Part shown: piece by piece, positions 1 to 9,959 of the stretch
Numbering within the stretch: the first letter of the stretch is position 1
How the letters are laid out: every line of letters begins with the position of its first letter
From: Leptobrachium leishanense
Lineage: Eukaryota; Chordata; Amphibia; Anura; Megophryidae
DNA length: 64,000 nt
Direction: 5' to 3'
NCBI GenBank assembly: GCA_009667805.1
Contig: CM019063.1
Location: 62,519,506-62,583,505 of the forward strand
The notes under the pieces: generated by a model
The model's input: only the letters and a program-made list of their open reading frames with translations
Database searches by the model: none
Told to the model about the DNA's origin: nothing
Translations under genes and position numbers: made by a program

Positions 1-467
1 CAACGCACAGCGTAGTGAAGCGAAGAGAAGCAAACATTTTGCAGGCTTGACTTCACTCCGCCTCGCAGCGTGTCTACACTACATTATGTTTGCTTCTCAC
101 CGCACTGTACAGGAATCCACTAATTAAATTAAAATGTACACACAAAACTGTTTTATTTTCACAAAGCACATGTTATATAGGCAAAAATAAGTTTCTACTA
201 AATAAAATACATAAAAAATTACTGTTAATTTAATAGGAATAGTATAAGAATATAAGAAAAAGGTAACTCCTGATCCTATATATTATAGGGACACGGAGCA
301 CTGTGTATAGAGTAGGGATGCATTGATACCACACACAGACTATATGTATATATCAACATGCAGACCTATATATACGTATGTATCAACACGCAGATATATA
401 TATACACCCACCCACAGACCTCAGACCCTATATTCACATACGCACATGGGGGGGTGGCATGTGGACA
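1..467. other. AT-rich non-coding sequence, possible element end
   Basis: No gene is seen. Bases 9-36 and 87-108 form a loose inverted pair (AGAAGCAAACAT against ATGTTTGCTTCT), which may be the end of an unidentified DNA element cut by the window edge. The rest is AT-rich with short TATA-type runs. A TAGGGATGCAT string near 312 resembles the left end of the TAGGGATG hAT family but has no matching target duplication. Confidence 0.4.
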
Positions 468-632
468 ATCTCAACTAAATGCACCTCCCCCCATTTGGCT
501 GATCCCTCCAGAAGAAATGTTGAACCCGATAGAGCAGAGAATATATATATATATTATTCTCTGCTCTATCGGGTTCAACATTTCTTCTGGAGGGATCAGC
601 CAAATTGGGGCGGGGGGCAATTAGTTGCCAAA
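468..632. repeat. Long near-perfect hairpin with AT loop
   Basis: Bases about 470-540 are the inverted complement of about 558-630 with very few mismatches, separated by an (AT)n loop. The arms contain CTGCTCTATCGGGTTCAACA and its complement. Short open frames here are mirror products of the palindrome, not genes. A fold-back MITE is the simplest reading. Confidence 0.75.
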
Positions 633-654
633 ATGTGTGTGTAATACAAGTCTG

Positions 655-712
655 GATATATATATTTATAAGAATATAGATATATCATATATATATATAT
701 ATATATATATCA
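655..712. repeat. (TA)n microsatellite
   Basis: Alternating TA runs, interrupted at first and uninterrupted over about 20 bases near 688-710. Confidence 0.9.
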
Positions 713-808
713 TTCCTGCTCTAAACCTTCCCCTATAAATTTGCTAAAAATATACATACAAAAAAAAAACCACTTCCTGAGACCCCGCGCAGCCCACATG
801 CCACCCCC

Positions 809-865
809 CTCTACCTGGCTGGATGTATCTAATATATATAATTAAATACATTCAGCCAGGTAGAG
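809..865. repeat. Short hairpin, 20-bp arms
   Basis: CTCTACCTGGCTGGATGTAT (809-828) pairs with 846-865 with one mismatch across an AT-rich loop. Confidence 0.7.
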
Positions 866-1194
866 AAAGAAAAAAAAAAGTTTTATTTTATGTTCCCGGG
901 GACATTTAAAAATGTCTTCGGATTTCATTTTTTTTAGAAATGTGTCGCCTTACCTTAGCCTGGTGGTCAGTGGGGGCTCCCTGGATCCTGGTTGTGGGGG
1001 GGGGGGTCTGCCGTGGCCGCAGGTGCAGTGGCTCCCTCCCTGCGCTGCCTGTCTCTGCCACATGCACCCGTTAGCTAGCCCGCACAGTCACAGCTCTGGC
1101 ATCCGGCGGCCACGTGCTCCTCAAGGGGATCCTTGGGAGGCCCTGGCAGGCTGCCCTCTACAGTGCCTGATTAGAGGGCTGTGTCTACCTGATG

Positions 1195-1465
1195 TTTTAG
1201 TAACAAGAATGTTTTATCCCATAGGCTTCAATGTTAAAAATATTCCCGTTTTAATTCAATATCTAATAAACCGTTCCTTATAATATTCTGCAGTAAAGAG
1301 TCTCTTTATTTCTAGATTTTTTAGTATTTTTTAAGCCTTTTTTATACTTTTTCAATTTATTTTTTTCTTCGAACTTTTGGCGAACGTCCCAAAAAGTTCG
1401 AAGTTCGCGAACGGCCGATGTTCGATGCGAACTCCGAACAGATCGAACCGAACAGCTAATCCCTA
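1195..1465 (-). mobile_element. Right end of TTCGAAC-rich hAT element with AT-rich core
   Basis: The segment ends AATCCCTA at 1465, the complement of the TAGGGATN hAT terminus. It contains TTCGAA-rich sequence like that just inside the element at 51282, then the inverted AT-rich core shared with the CAGGG family (AATAAACCGTT, CTGCAGTAAAGAGTC). The following 8 bases, GTGGGTTA, belong to LINE B, so the element sits in that LINE. No left end with the same target duplication is in the window; it may lie before base 1 or be lost. Confidence 0.55.
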
Positions 1466-1755
1466 GTGGGTTAGACCCAAATCTATCCTTTGGCCCCCAC
1501 ATCGAAAAACTCTCATCTAAACTTTACCCCAAACTAAGTGCCCTGTACAGAAACAAATCCTGCCTGAGCCCCGCGGTAAGGAAGCAGATTGTACAATACA
1601 ACAAATGCTTATGCCGGCTATTGAATACGGAGATGTAGTATATGCAGCTGCCCCGCAAACACACCTCCAGAAACTTACTACATTGTGTAACTCATTCTGT
1701 CGCTTTGTACTACAATGTAACTACATGACCCACCATTGTGACATGTTAAGAGAGC
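1466..1755 (+). pseudogene. LINE B reverse transcriptase C-terminal fragment
   Basis: From 1471 the plus strand reads LDPNLSFGPHIEKL, the segment after the palm domain seen in APE-type non-LTR reverse transcriptases (xLGVxLDxxLxFxxHI). It continues through a SCLSPAVRKQIVQ block, and after a frameshift near 1596 through AIEYGDVVYAAAPQTHL to MTHHCDML. The same protein blocks recur at 36061-36602 (minus) and 47632-48151. Both ends are lost: the 5-prime side abuts the hAT end at 1465 and homology stops near 1755. It has no catalytic core and cannot be functional. It lies in the CR1/L2/Rex group; I could not decide the clade. Confidence 0.75.
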
Positions 1756-1795
1756 TGCGGAACAAAGAAGCTTCGGATCATGCCGCTCTCTAGAC

Positions 1796-2159
1796 CAAGG
1801 GATTTGAGGTATGTATGGGATTTTTTGGTGGGGTTAAATCATTGCGTCATGTGATTTGCCAGAGGTTCAACCACATAATGCCAGGGCCATAAAGACGTTA
1901 TTCTTTTCAAAATAACGTCAGGTGCAGATGGAGAACGGGCTCATTGGAATGGCTCATTCTGGAATAGCATCTCCTGGGGCCACAATAGTGTCGCTAATGT
2001 ACAGTAACCTGAAGCTACATCTCAGATACTTGTGACTCAATAAAATATGCCATTTAAAACAAAGCACAGTGCTCAAGCTGTTCTGCTGTATGGCTCGAAT
2101 GCTGTGCTTAAAGGAAATATGGGGATAGGGCCCCCATTGTTTAATTAGACTCCTACTCA
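1796..2159. other. No gene seen
   Basis: Unremarkable single-copy-looking sequence between the LINE B fragment and the GC-rich hairpin. Confidence 0.5.
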
Positions 2160-2400
2160 GGGCTCGAGTCGAGCGGGAACGCAGCGGGAACGCAGCGGGA
2201 ACGCTGTGGCCCGAGCCCGAACGCCGCCACCGCCGCCGCACATTGCCGGCGGCCGCGTGCATCCTGTTAGAACGGCCCGCTGACCGGAAGTGGAGCTGCT
2301 CGGCTTCACTTCCTGTCAGCGGCGTTGAAGTAGGAAGCACGCGGCCGCCTGCAATGTGCGGCGGCGGCGGCGGCGGCAGCAGCCACAGAAGAAGCAGAGG
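2160..2400. repeat. GC-rich inverted repeat with 11-bp tandem
   Basis: GCAGCGGGAAC repeats about three times near 2178-2202. Bases about 2222-2300 and 2305-2385 are imperfect inverted complements centred near 2303 (GCCGCACATTGCCGGCGGCCGCGTG against CACGCGGCCGCCTGCAATGTGCGGC in halves). The very high CpG content contrasts with the AT-rich flanks. It may be a GC-rich MITE. Short frames across it are not credible genes. Confidence 0.6.
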
Positions 2401-2404
2401 TGAG

Positions 2405-3250
2405 CTGGGGACAATATCCATGACACTGGGGGGACAATATCCATGACACGGGGGGCAATATCCATGAGACCTGGGGGGCAATATCCATGAGACCTGGGGG
2501 GCAATATCCATGACACCTGGGGGCACAATCAATGAGACCTGGGGGCAATTTCCATGAGATCTGGGGGACAATTTCCATGAGACCTGGGGGGCAATTTCCA
2601 TGAGACCTAGGGGGCAATTTCCATGAGACCTGGGGGCAATTTCCATGAGACCTGGGGGCAATATCCATGAGACCTGGGGCAATATGCATGAGACCTGGGG
2701 GCAATATGTATGAGACCTGGGGGCACAATCAATGAGACCTGGGGGAAATTTCCATGACACCTGGGGGCAATATGCATGAGACCTGGGGGCAATTTACATG
2801 ACACCTGGGGGCAATATCCATGAGACCTGGGGGGCAATTTCCATGAGACCTGGGGGCAATATCCATGAGACATGGGGGCAATATCCATGAGACCTGGGGC
2901 AATATGCATGAGTCCTGGGGGGAAATTTCCATGAGACCTGGGGGCAATAGCCATGAGACCTGGGGGCAATTTCCATGAGACCTGGGGGGCAATTTCCATG
3001 AGACCTGGGGGCAATAGCCATGAGACCTGGGGGGCAATTTCCATGAGACCTGGGGCAATAGCCATGAGACCTGGGGACAATAGCCATGAGACCTGGGGCA
3101 TATCCATGAGACCTGGGGGCACAATCCATGAGACCTGGGGGCATTATCCATGAGAGCTGGGGGGCATTATCCATGAGAGCTGGGGGCAATATATACCCAT
3201 ATGAGCTGGGGGCAATTATATCAATGTGAACTGGGGAAAGTATATCCATA
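2405..3250. repeat. Minisatellite, 22-23 bp unit, about 37 copies
   Basis: Tandem copies of a unit like CAATATCCATGAGACCTGGG plus extra G. Variants (CAATTTCC, CAATAGCC, ACAATCAATGAG) are interspersed. The ACAATCAATGAG variant recurs at about 2525 and 2725, hinting at a 200-bp higher-order unit. The unit length is not always a multiple of three. Repetitive minus-strand frames (GLMEIAPRSHG-like) are artefacts. Confidence 0.95.
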
Positions 3251-3440
3251 TAACCAGTGCTGTGCATATTATTCTGGGAGCTCAGTGCTGTGCATATTAT
3301 TCTGGGGGCTCAGTGCTGTGCATATTATTCTGGGGGCTCAGTGCTGTGTATATTATCCTGGGGCTCAGTGCTGTGTATATTATCCTGGGGCTCAGTGCTG
3401 TGTATGTTATTCTGGGGATTCAGCGCTGTGTATATAATTC
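3251..3440. repeat. Minisatellite, 28-bp unit, about 7 copies
   Basis: Repeats of CTCAGTGCTGTGCATATTAT plus TCTGGGGG follow directly on the 22-bp array and may be derived from its GGGGG-ended units. Confidence 0.9.
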
Positions 3441-3461
3441 TGGGGGGGGTCTGTGCCTGGA

Positions 3462-3660
3462 GATATATATATATATATATATATATAAAATGCGTTAGTC
3501 CAGTTGCCACAATCACGAGTATACCTGTACGTAGTGATACCTTTCACTGATCAGTATAGTTTCCAGTTTACACTCTTGAAAGCTTGTCTTTTAAATGTAA
3601 TGCTAACCCAATAAAAATGGTATCACCATGTACTGCTATACTCGTAATATATATATATTT
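3462..3660. repeat. (TA)n tract and dispersed hairpin repeat
   Basis: (TA)n at 3463-3486 is followed by a segment with CTTGAAAGCTTGTC, CTAACCCAATAAAA and ATGGTATCACC. This looks like a retroelement terminus of unknown class. Confidence 0.45.
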
Positions 3661-3883
3661 TCTTCAGGTAATAGGGGTTGTGGAATTCGTGGGTGAGTTC
3701 CCTCACTTTTTTTCCCAGGACTTGACCCCTGCTCCTACTGAAGGAGTAGGATTTCATTAGCAATTTGTTATTTTCATTTGGACACTCTGCATGCAGCCTT
3801 TGCTTGGAACAATTAAATAAGCCTTCTAACATTTAACTGGTCTCTGCAGAGGCAATATATACATATTGTGTATATATATATAT

Positions 3884-3918
3884 CTTGAGAAAAGTCCCAG
3901 ATGGGACTGAAACATCGG
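3884..3918 (+). repeat. Penelope-like terminal hairpin (hammerhead-like)
   Basis: CTTGAGAAA, then an AGTCCC/GGGACT stem with loop AGAT, then TGAAACATCGG and AATAAA. The order CTGANGA, stem II, GAAAC matches a degenerate hammerhead core as found in Penelope-like element ends. Identity is inferred. Confidence 0.5.
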
Positions 3919-4202
3919 TCTATGCAATAAATGTTCTATAAAACAAATTGATCTCAGACTTTGAGTGCACCGAGAAAAAATAGTTTGTGTATACATATAT
4001 ATATTCAAAGTGGGTGTGTATAACAGCCCCCCCAATCTGGCCCCCCAGATGTCCATGGCCTACAGGTCCCAGAACTCTTTGAATGCAATAGCTGGTCAAT
4101 AGATGGCCATAGAATCATGAGTTGTGGTTCAGAAACATCTAGGGGGCCGGAGTTTGAGATCCCTACTGTAATCTGCAAAAAGTAAATTTGAAGGGAGGGC
4201 AT

Positions 4203-4769
4203 TAGAGGTGGGCACAGCTGAAAAATTTATTTTGTTTTGTTTGAAAATATTTTCGTCTGAAGCAGAATTCGTTTCAATACGGATTTGTTTTGTTTCGGAA
4301 TTTTGTTTCGTCATTTCATTTGTAATTTGGTATCAATTCGAATCACTAAAAAACAAACAAAACAATAAATTAAATCCTGCTCAATTACTGTTACATTAGA
4401 TTTAAAAGGCATGCTAGGGTTAAATATTGAGCTGTCTATTGGCCAGTGGTGCTGAATACAAAAGATTCAGCACCACAGCCAATTGATAGGGACGGGGTGC
4501 TTTGTGAAACTGATTCGTTCTCATAATTTCGTTTTGTAATTTGGTATCAATTCGAAATCCGTTCGAATCACTAAAAATAAAAAATAATTCAATCAATGGT
4601 TCTCTTGTGACACAGTATAATGAATAAATTTAATTATATACCATTTCGAATCGTTTTTGTTTTGATTCGGATGAAACCAATTTGTTATTTTTCGGAAGTA
4701 CTTCCAAAATACGAATTAACAAATTTTAAAACGAATCGAAATTCGTTATGAAACAAATGCACACCTCTA
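4203..4769. mobile_element. hAT MITE with exact 8-bp target duplication
   Basis: Termini are TAGAGGTGGGCA and TGCACACCTCTA. They are flanked by the exact direct repeat GAGGGCAT (4195-4202 and 4770-4777), the 8-bp duplication typical of hAT insertion. The interior is AT-rich with many TTCG/CGAA motifs and has no transposase. Same family as 41393, 48179, 51282 and 57774. Confidence 0.88.
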
Positions 4770-4777
4770 GAGGGCAT

Positions 4778-5547
4778 CAGAGTGCCAAGGACAGCCAAGA
4801 TAGACTACTAACTACAGTCTGTGTACTCAGCGAAATCCATGGCATTCCTTAGGAACGTTCTGTTGTCATACCAAAATGAAAACAAATAAATTAAAACAAA
4901 TAAATCAAATTGATTATTTCCAAGTGAAGAAACTCAAAACTTCTCCTTCCTGACGTTAAATCCTTCCAAACAATTAAAATAAAAAATAAAACAACTTCTA
5001 AAATTCTGCTATCCTAAGGACAAGCTGCGTCCAACGAAAACAAAATCGTGTAGAATGTCTAAGAAAGCTAATTAATACAACAAGGTACATACCGTTCCCA
5101 TGTGGGAGTGATATAAATAAAATAATGCTAGACAACACGTCTGTCCAAAGAGCAAGTAGTATTGCACACTAAGAGTATAAGCCAAGGGACTGCTAGAATG
5201 TTGCTATATAAAATAATGTTAAGTAATGTTTCTTAGCAACCTTAATTCGCATTCTTTCCTGGTTCCTTTCCAGGCCATAGTGGTGCTGTCTGAGGCTGTT
5301 GTGCTTGATACGTTCTATAGGACTGCAAGGGCTCATGTACATGTCACATGTTGACACCAGTGGGATGTTCAAGATAGGTACCCAACAGCTGCTCTTTATT
5401 AGACACCTTATGATCTTAGATAATAATTTATATCAAAATTTCCCACTTTAATTCGAACACACTTTTGAAAGGACTATGTGAAAAGGGTTTTCTATAGTTG
5501 GCTCTATAATGCAACACTCTGAATGCTATATATATAAAAAAAGACTA
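4778..5547. other. No gene seen
   Basis: AT-rich non-coding sequence. No repeat structure or protein signal was recognised. Confidence 0.5.
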
Positions 5548-6115
5548 TAGAGGTTATTCAGAGAGCACCGAAAATGTCACCACCATTTCGGTGCTCTCTC
5601 GTTCCCCGCACTTCAGGGAATCAAATTCCCAGACCCTGCGGTGAATTCAGCATTAACCGCAGGGTCCCCGAAGTGCAGGGAAAAACCACCAAACGGATCC
5701 GAAAAATCCCCGAAAATCCGGCGATAACCCGCCGATACGATACGAAAATATCAGATCACTTCGAACTGCCGCAGAAAACCCACTGTGTCGGAAAAAAGCC
5801 GACGATCCACCGAACACAGCGCTGACCAGCCGCCATAAAAAGCCGACAAGCCGACGAATGAGGTAAAAAAAAAAAACAAACGATTCAAAATTTTAAATGC
5901 TATTTGCAAAAATGCTACTGGATGAAAATGCCTTGAAATAACATCTACGATCCTATGAATAATAATAAAAAGGTCTGTTACAGAAAAAAAGGCTATTTAA
6001 AAAAAAAAACAGAAAAAAAATTTGGCTGAAAAAAATCCCAAAAAGTGCCTAAGGAAATACTAGTCTTTTCGCTCCAAATTAAAAGAATAAGTGGTTAAAT
6101 AGATACTGAATAAAA
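5548..6115 (+). mobile_element. CAGGG-family DNA element, truncated copy
   Basis: Begins AGGTTATTCAGAGAGC, one form of the family terminus. It continues with the GACCCTGCGGTG / ACCGCAGGGTCCCC arm pair, and then from about 5880 the AT-rich core (CCTATGAATAATAATAAAAAGG, TCTGTTACAG). The 3-prime half is missing. The open frame at 5574-5825 is not supported as a gene. Confidence 0.65.
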
Positions 6116-6976
6116 ATGACTAACTCATAAAAACATGAGTAACTCAGCAAATGTGGGCCATGCCGAGATCTCTGTGGGACCATGGTAACTGTTGGCTCCC
6201 AGTGTTCCTTTGATTGTGGCCTTAGGAAGCGGTGGATTGTGCCACCATCTGAATCATGAGGTACGGTTTGGATTTTTCAGGGGATTCTTATTTGTTAAGT
6301 GATTCACAAAAGGCTCAAAACACCAGGCGTTGTTCTGTCAGAAATACGGGCTCAAGACCAGAACAGCGAGCAGAGGAAAAGAAACCATCACATGAGCGAT
6401 AGGAGACATGCGTCCGTTCGTATCAAGCAGAAACAAAAGTAAAAACGAGATAATAAGCATGCGGGCTCTTGGAACACACAGCCATCTTGAATTTGGCACG
6501 CATAAAGACAGAACCCTGATGTGAAATTAACAAAGATGCTGGGGACATAGTATTTCAAGTTTTACGAGTTCAGAAGTGAACATACCGACTGAGGAAGCTG
6601 AGAAAGAGCGAAACGCGTTTTGGTATTATCACACTTTGCTTTTATTTAATTAAAAATCATTTTAACTGCTGTTTGTCCCTGATTTTCATTACGGAGGTGG
6701 CTGTCAATGATAAGATCCGGTGCTCCTGAAAATCACTGGTGGCCTGCAAATTGGTATCTGGCAGAAGGACACCTGAGCATGTAGTCTTAACTTACTGCCT
6801 AATTCCTTGATTTTGAAGTGATCTGCACTATGTTTTGTTAATTCTTTTGGAGGATCACTGCACCAATCTAAGGAGTGTATCAAAAAGAGGGTATCGCCTT
6901 ACAGATCCAAAAGTGCAGTACACAAAACCAGACATTTGAGGGCTCTTTGTCACATGAGTGGGATTTATTATATGTA
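6116..6976. other. No gene seen
   Basis: Non-coding sequence up to the Tc1 element. The only structure noted is the hairpin at 6588-6617. Confidence 0.5.
6588..6617 (+). repeat. Penelope-like terminal hairpin (hammerhead-like)
   Basis: ACTGAGGAAGCTGAGAAAGA followed by GCGAAACGCG: CTGAGGA, a 3-bp GCT/AGC stem, then GAAAC. Same arrangement as the hairpins at 3884 and 62320. Confidence 0.45.
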
Positions 6977-8625
6977 CAGTCAGGTCCAGAAATATTGGGA
7001 CATCGACATAATTCTAACATCTTTGGCTCTATACACCACCACAATGGAGTTGGAATGAAACAAACACAATGTGCTTTAATTGCAGACTGTCAGCTTTAAT
7101 TTGAGGGTATGTACATCCAACGCAGGTGAACAGTGTAGGACTTACAGCAGTTTGCAGATGTGCCTCCCACTTGTTAAGGGACCAAAGGTAATGGGACAAT
7201 TGGCTTCTCAGCTGTTCCATGGCCAGGCTTGTGATATTCCCTCATTACCCCAAATACAATGTGCAGATAAAAGGCCCAGAGTCCATTTCAAGTGTGCTAT
7301 TTGCATTTGGAATCTGTTGCTGTCAACTCTCAAGATGAGATCCAAAGAGCTGTCACTATCAGTGAAGCAAGCCATCATTAGGCTAAAGAAACAAAACAAA
7401 CCCATCAGAGAGATAGCAAGAACATTAGGCCTGGCCAAAACAACTGTTTGGAACATTCTCAAAAAGAAGGAACGCACCGGTGAGCTCAGCAACACCAAAA
7501 GACCAGGGAGACCACGGAAAACAATTGTTGTGGATGACTGAAGAATTCTTTCCCTGGTGAAGAAAACACCCTTCACAACAGTTGGCCAGATCAAGAACAC
7601 TCTCCAGGAGGTAGGTGTATGTGTGTCAAAGTCAACAATCAAGAGAAGACTTCACCAGAGTGAATACAGAGGGTTCACCACAAGATGTAAACCATTGGTG
7701 AGCCTCAAAAACAGGAAGGCCAGATTAGAGTTTGCCAATCAACACCTAACAAAGCCTTCACAATTCTGGAACAAGATCCTATGGACGGATGAGACCAAGA
7801 TCAACTTGTACCAGAGTGATGGGAAGAGAAGAGTATGGAGAAGGAAAGGAACTGCTCATGATCCTAAACATACCACCCCATCAGTGAAGCATGGTGGTGG
7901 TAGTGTCATGGCTTGGGCATGTATAGCTGCCAATGGAACTGGTTCTCTTGTATTTATTGATGATGTGACTGCTGACAAAAGCAGCAGGATGAATTCTGAA
8001 GTGTTTAGGGCAATATTATCTGCTCACATTCAGCCAAATGCTGCAGAACTCATTGGACGGCGCTTCACAGTGCAGATGGACAATGACCCAAAGCATACTG
8101 CAAAAGCAACCAAAGAGTTTTTGAAGGGACAGAAGTGGAATGTTATGCAATGGCCAAGTCAATCACCTGACCTGAATCCCATTGAGCATGCATTTCACTT
8201 GCTGAAGACAAAACTGAAGGGAAAATGCTCCAAGAACAAGCAGGAACTGAAGACAGTTGCAGTAGAGGCCTGGCAGAGCATCACCAGGGAGGAAACCCAG
8301 CATCTGGTGATGTCTATGTGTTCCAGACTTCAGGCTGTGATTGACTGCAAAAGATTTGCAACCAAGTATTAAGAAGGGAAAGTTTGATTTATGATTATTA
8401 TTCTGTCCCATTACCTTTGGTCCCTTAACAAGTGGGAGGCACATCTGCAAACTGCTGTAAGTCCTACACCGTTCACCTGAGTTGGATGTACATACCCTCA
8501 AATTAAAGCTGACAGTCTGCAGTTAAAGCACATTGTGTTTGTTTCATTCCAACTCCATTGTGGTGGTGTATAGAGCCAAAGATGTTAGAATTGTGTCGAT
8601 GTCCCAATATTTCTGGACCTGACTG
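6977..8625 (+). mobile_element. Tc1-like transposon, near complete (Tc1-a)
   Basis: Flanked by TA (6975-6976 and 8626-8627), with termini CAGTCAGGTCCAGAAATATT and its complement. The inverted repeats are about 220 bp each (about 6977-7199 and 8403-8625). One transposase frame lies between them, with one internal stop. A second copy of the family is at 31660-33822. Confidence 0.95.
7335..8372 (+). pseudogene. Tc1 DD34E transposase with one stop codon
   Basis: The frame from ATG 7335 to TAA 8372 spans 345 codons, the usual Tc1 length. It is interrupted by a single TGA at 7539-7541 in a position where the copy at 32015 has CAA (Gln). Order: N-terminal helix-turn-helix (SLSVKQAIIRLKKQNKPIRE, IARTLGLAKTTVW), a GRPRK AT-hook-like basic patch near residue 61, the second HTH region, then catalytic motifs WTDETK, QMDNDPKHT and SPDLNPIEH. 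There are 34 residues between the second Asp and the Glu, giving DD34E. The enzyme would bind the long inverted repeats and move the element by cut-and-paste. The start is chosen because MRSKELS precedes the first HTH. All three catalytic residues are present; only the stop inactivates it. Confidence 0.93.
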
Positions 8626-8627
8626 TA

Positions 8628-9038
8628 TACACCCACCCCATAAGCTTACTGTATTTGCACTATATATTTCTTATTTCTTGGAGGTACTCCGATATGAAAT
8701 AATTGAAGGAAGCGCTGATTCCACATATGTCTTGAAGAAAGAACAGCGAGCTATTGGAATGTTCTCGAGCTGAGCCATGATTAATGGCTCCTATACAAAA
8801 TGTAGAGGCCATTAATGTACAGGAACCTGCTGCTAATTCCAAGGTGGTTGACCCATTGAGTTGATGACTGGAGCCGCTATGTATAACAGCTTCATCCTCT
8901 ATCTTCTCGGCAGGTTCGGAGTATGGCCCCCATAACAAACAAGCCTGATCTTCTAAATGAATTCAGGAAGCAGTAGAAGTCACTGAGGATAATTAACGTG
9001 AATGTATGACAAATCTAAATGCTTCAGATATTATATTG
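8628..9038. other. No gene seen
   Basis: Non-coding spacer between the Tc1 element and the TTAA MITE. Confidence 0.5.
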
Positions 9039-9642
9039 CTAAAGGGATACTCTACTGAGAATAGAGTTCCCTCTTTTTGCCCTTAAATAATTCAGCAGAG
9101 ACTGCTGAAAAATACTTTTATTTTGGGGGTGGGGTGATTTACTCGCCTATTGTCCCTCACTGTGCACTACTCCTCCTTCTCCTCCTCCTCGGCTCAGGGA
9201 CCCCGAACCCGGACGTTCCAGAAGCTTTTCTGTGCAATTTGCAGACATACGCAACTTGCCTGCCATAGGAACCACACATTTTGCAACGCAATAGGACTTG
9301 CGCACTTTATGTACGAGAGATGTGTAGCGCCTGTGCAGGATGACAGAGCGGAGTTGCACACATGCGCAGATCCAATTAATCTCCGCCTCTCTTAGGCCGC
9401 TCGCTAATGTGATTGGTCTCAGAAAGGGTGACGTTGACATTCTCTCGGCATGCTGAGATCACTAGTGACTGATCTAGTGACTGGCAGCCGGGAAATTAAA
9501 CAATCCTGGCTGCTGATGATGCTGGGTGGGGTGAAGGGAACACCTCCACATCACCCAGCAATTACTTCAGAATGGGGCAGGATGGAGGGGAGAGGGGTTA
9601 AAATACTGTATATTGGTCAGGATGAGTAGAGAGTCCCTTTAA
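9039..9642. mobile_element. TTAA-type (piggyBac-like) MITE
   Basis: Begins CTAAAGGGATACTCTACT and ends AGTAGAGAGTCCCTTTAA, an inverted repeat of about 18 bp carrying TTAA at the right (CTAA at the left, one substitution). There is no transposase. Interior blocks such as CTCGGCTCAGGG, CATGCGCAGATCC and CACTAGTGAC recur in the copy at 40182-40780. Confidence 0.7.
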
Positions 9643-9959
9643 ATCATTACACTTTGCTTTTCTAACGACAATACAGCAAAGCAATTAGGAATCTACTGAA
9701 ATTATGTGAGGACTTGGGTTTCTAAAGTAAACTTTACTTGACGTGAATCTCGTAGCAGTCTCTGCCAGAAAGAGGTCAATGGGAGTCGTAAATCAATGAA
9801 CCGCCATTAGACTCTGGATCGTATAACAAACTACTTATTAGAACTTGGAACATATACTACACTGCTAGATTGGGAGTTAGAATATACCGCATATTAAATA
9901 GAGTGTACATGAACATACAACAACCCGGATTATCAAGAGAACGCAATCCCTAATAATTT
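9643..9959. other. No gene seen
   Basis: Short non-coding spacer. LINE A may begin anywhere in the pyrimidine-rich stretch that follows. Confidence 0.45.

Noticed and set aside
2160..2400. CpG-island promoter of a host gene
   Set aside because: The GC content is explained by a long inverted repeat and no exon follows; downstream is minisatellite.
1954..3267. Several 140-268 codon minus-strand frames with GLMEIAPRSHG-type repeats
   Set aside because: They are translations of the 22-bp minisatellite, overlap in several frames and have no non-repeat domain.
7208..7642. 144-codon minus-strand frame
   Set aside because: Antisense of the Tc1 transposase; the equivalent shadow occurs at 31963-32484.
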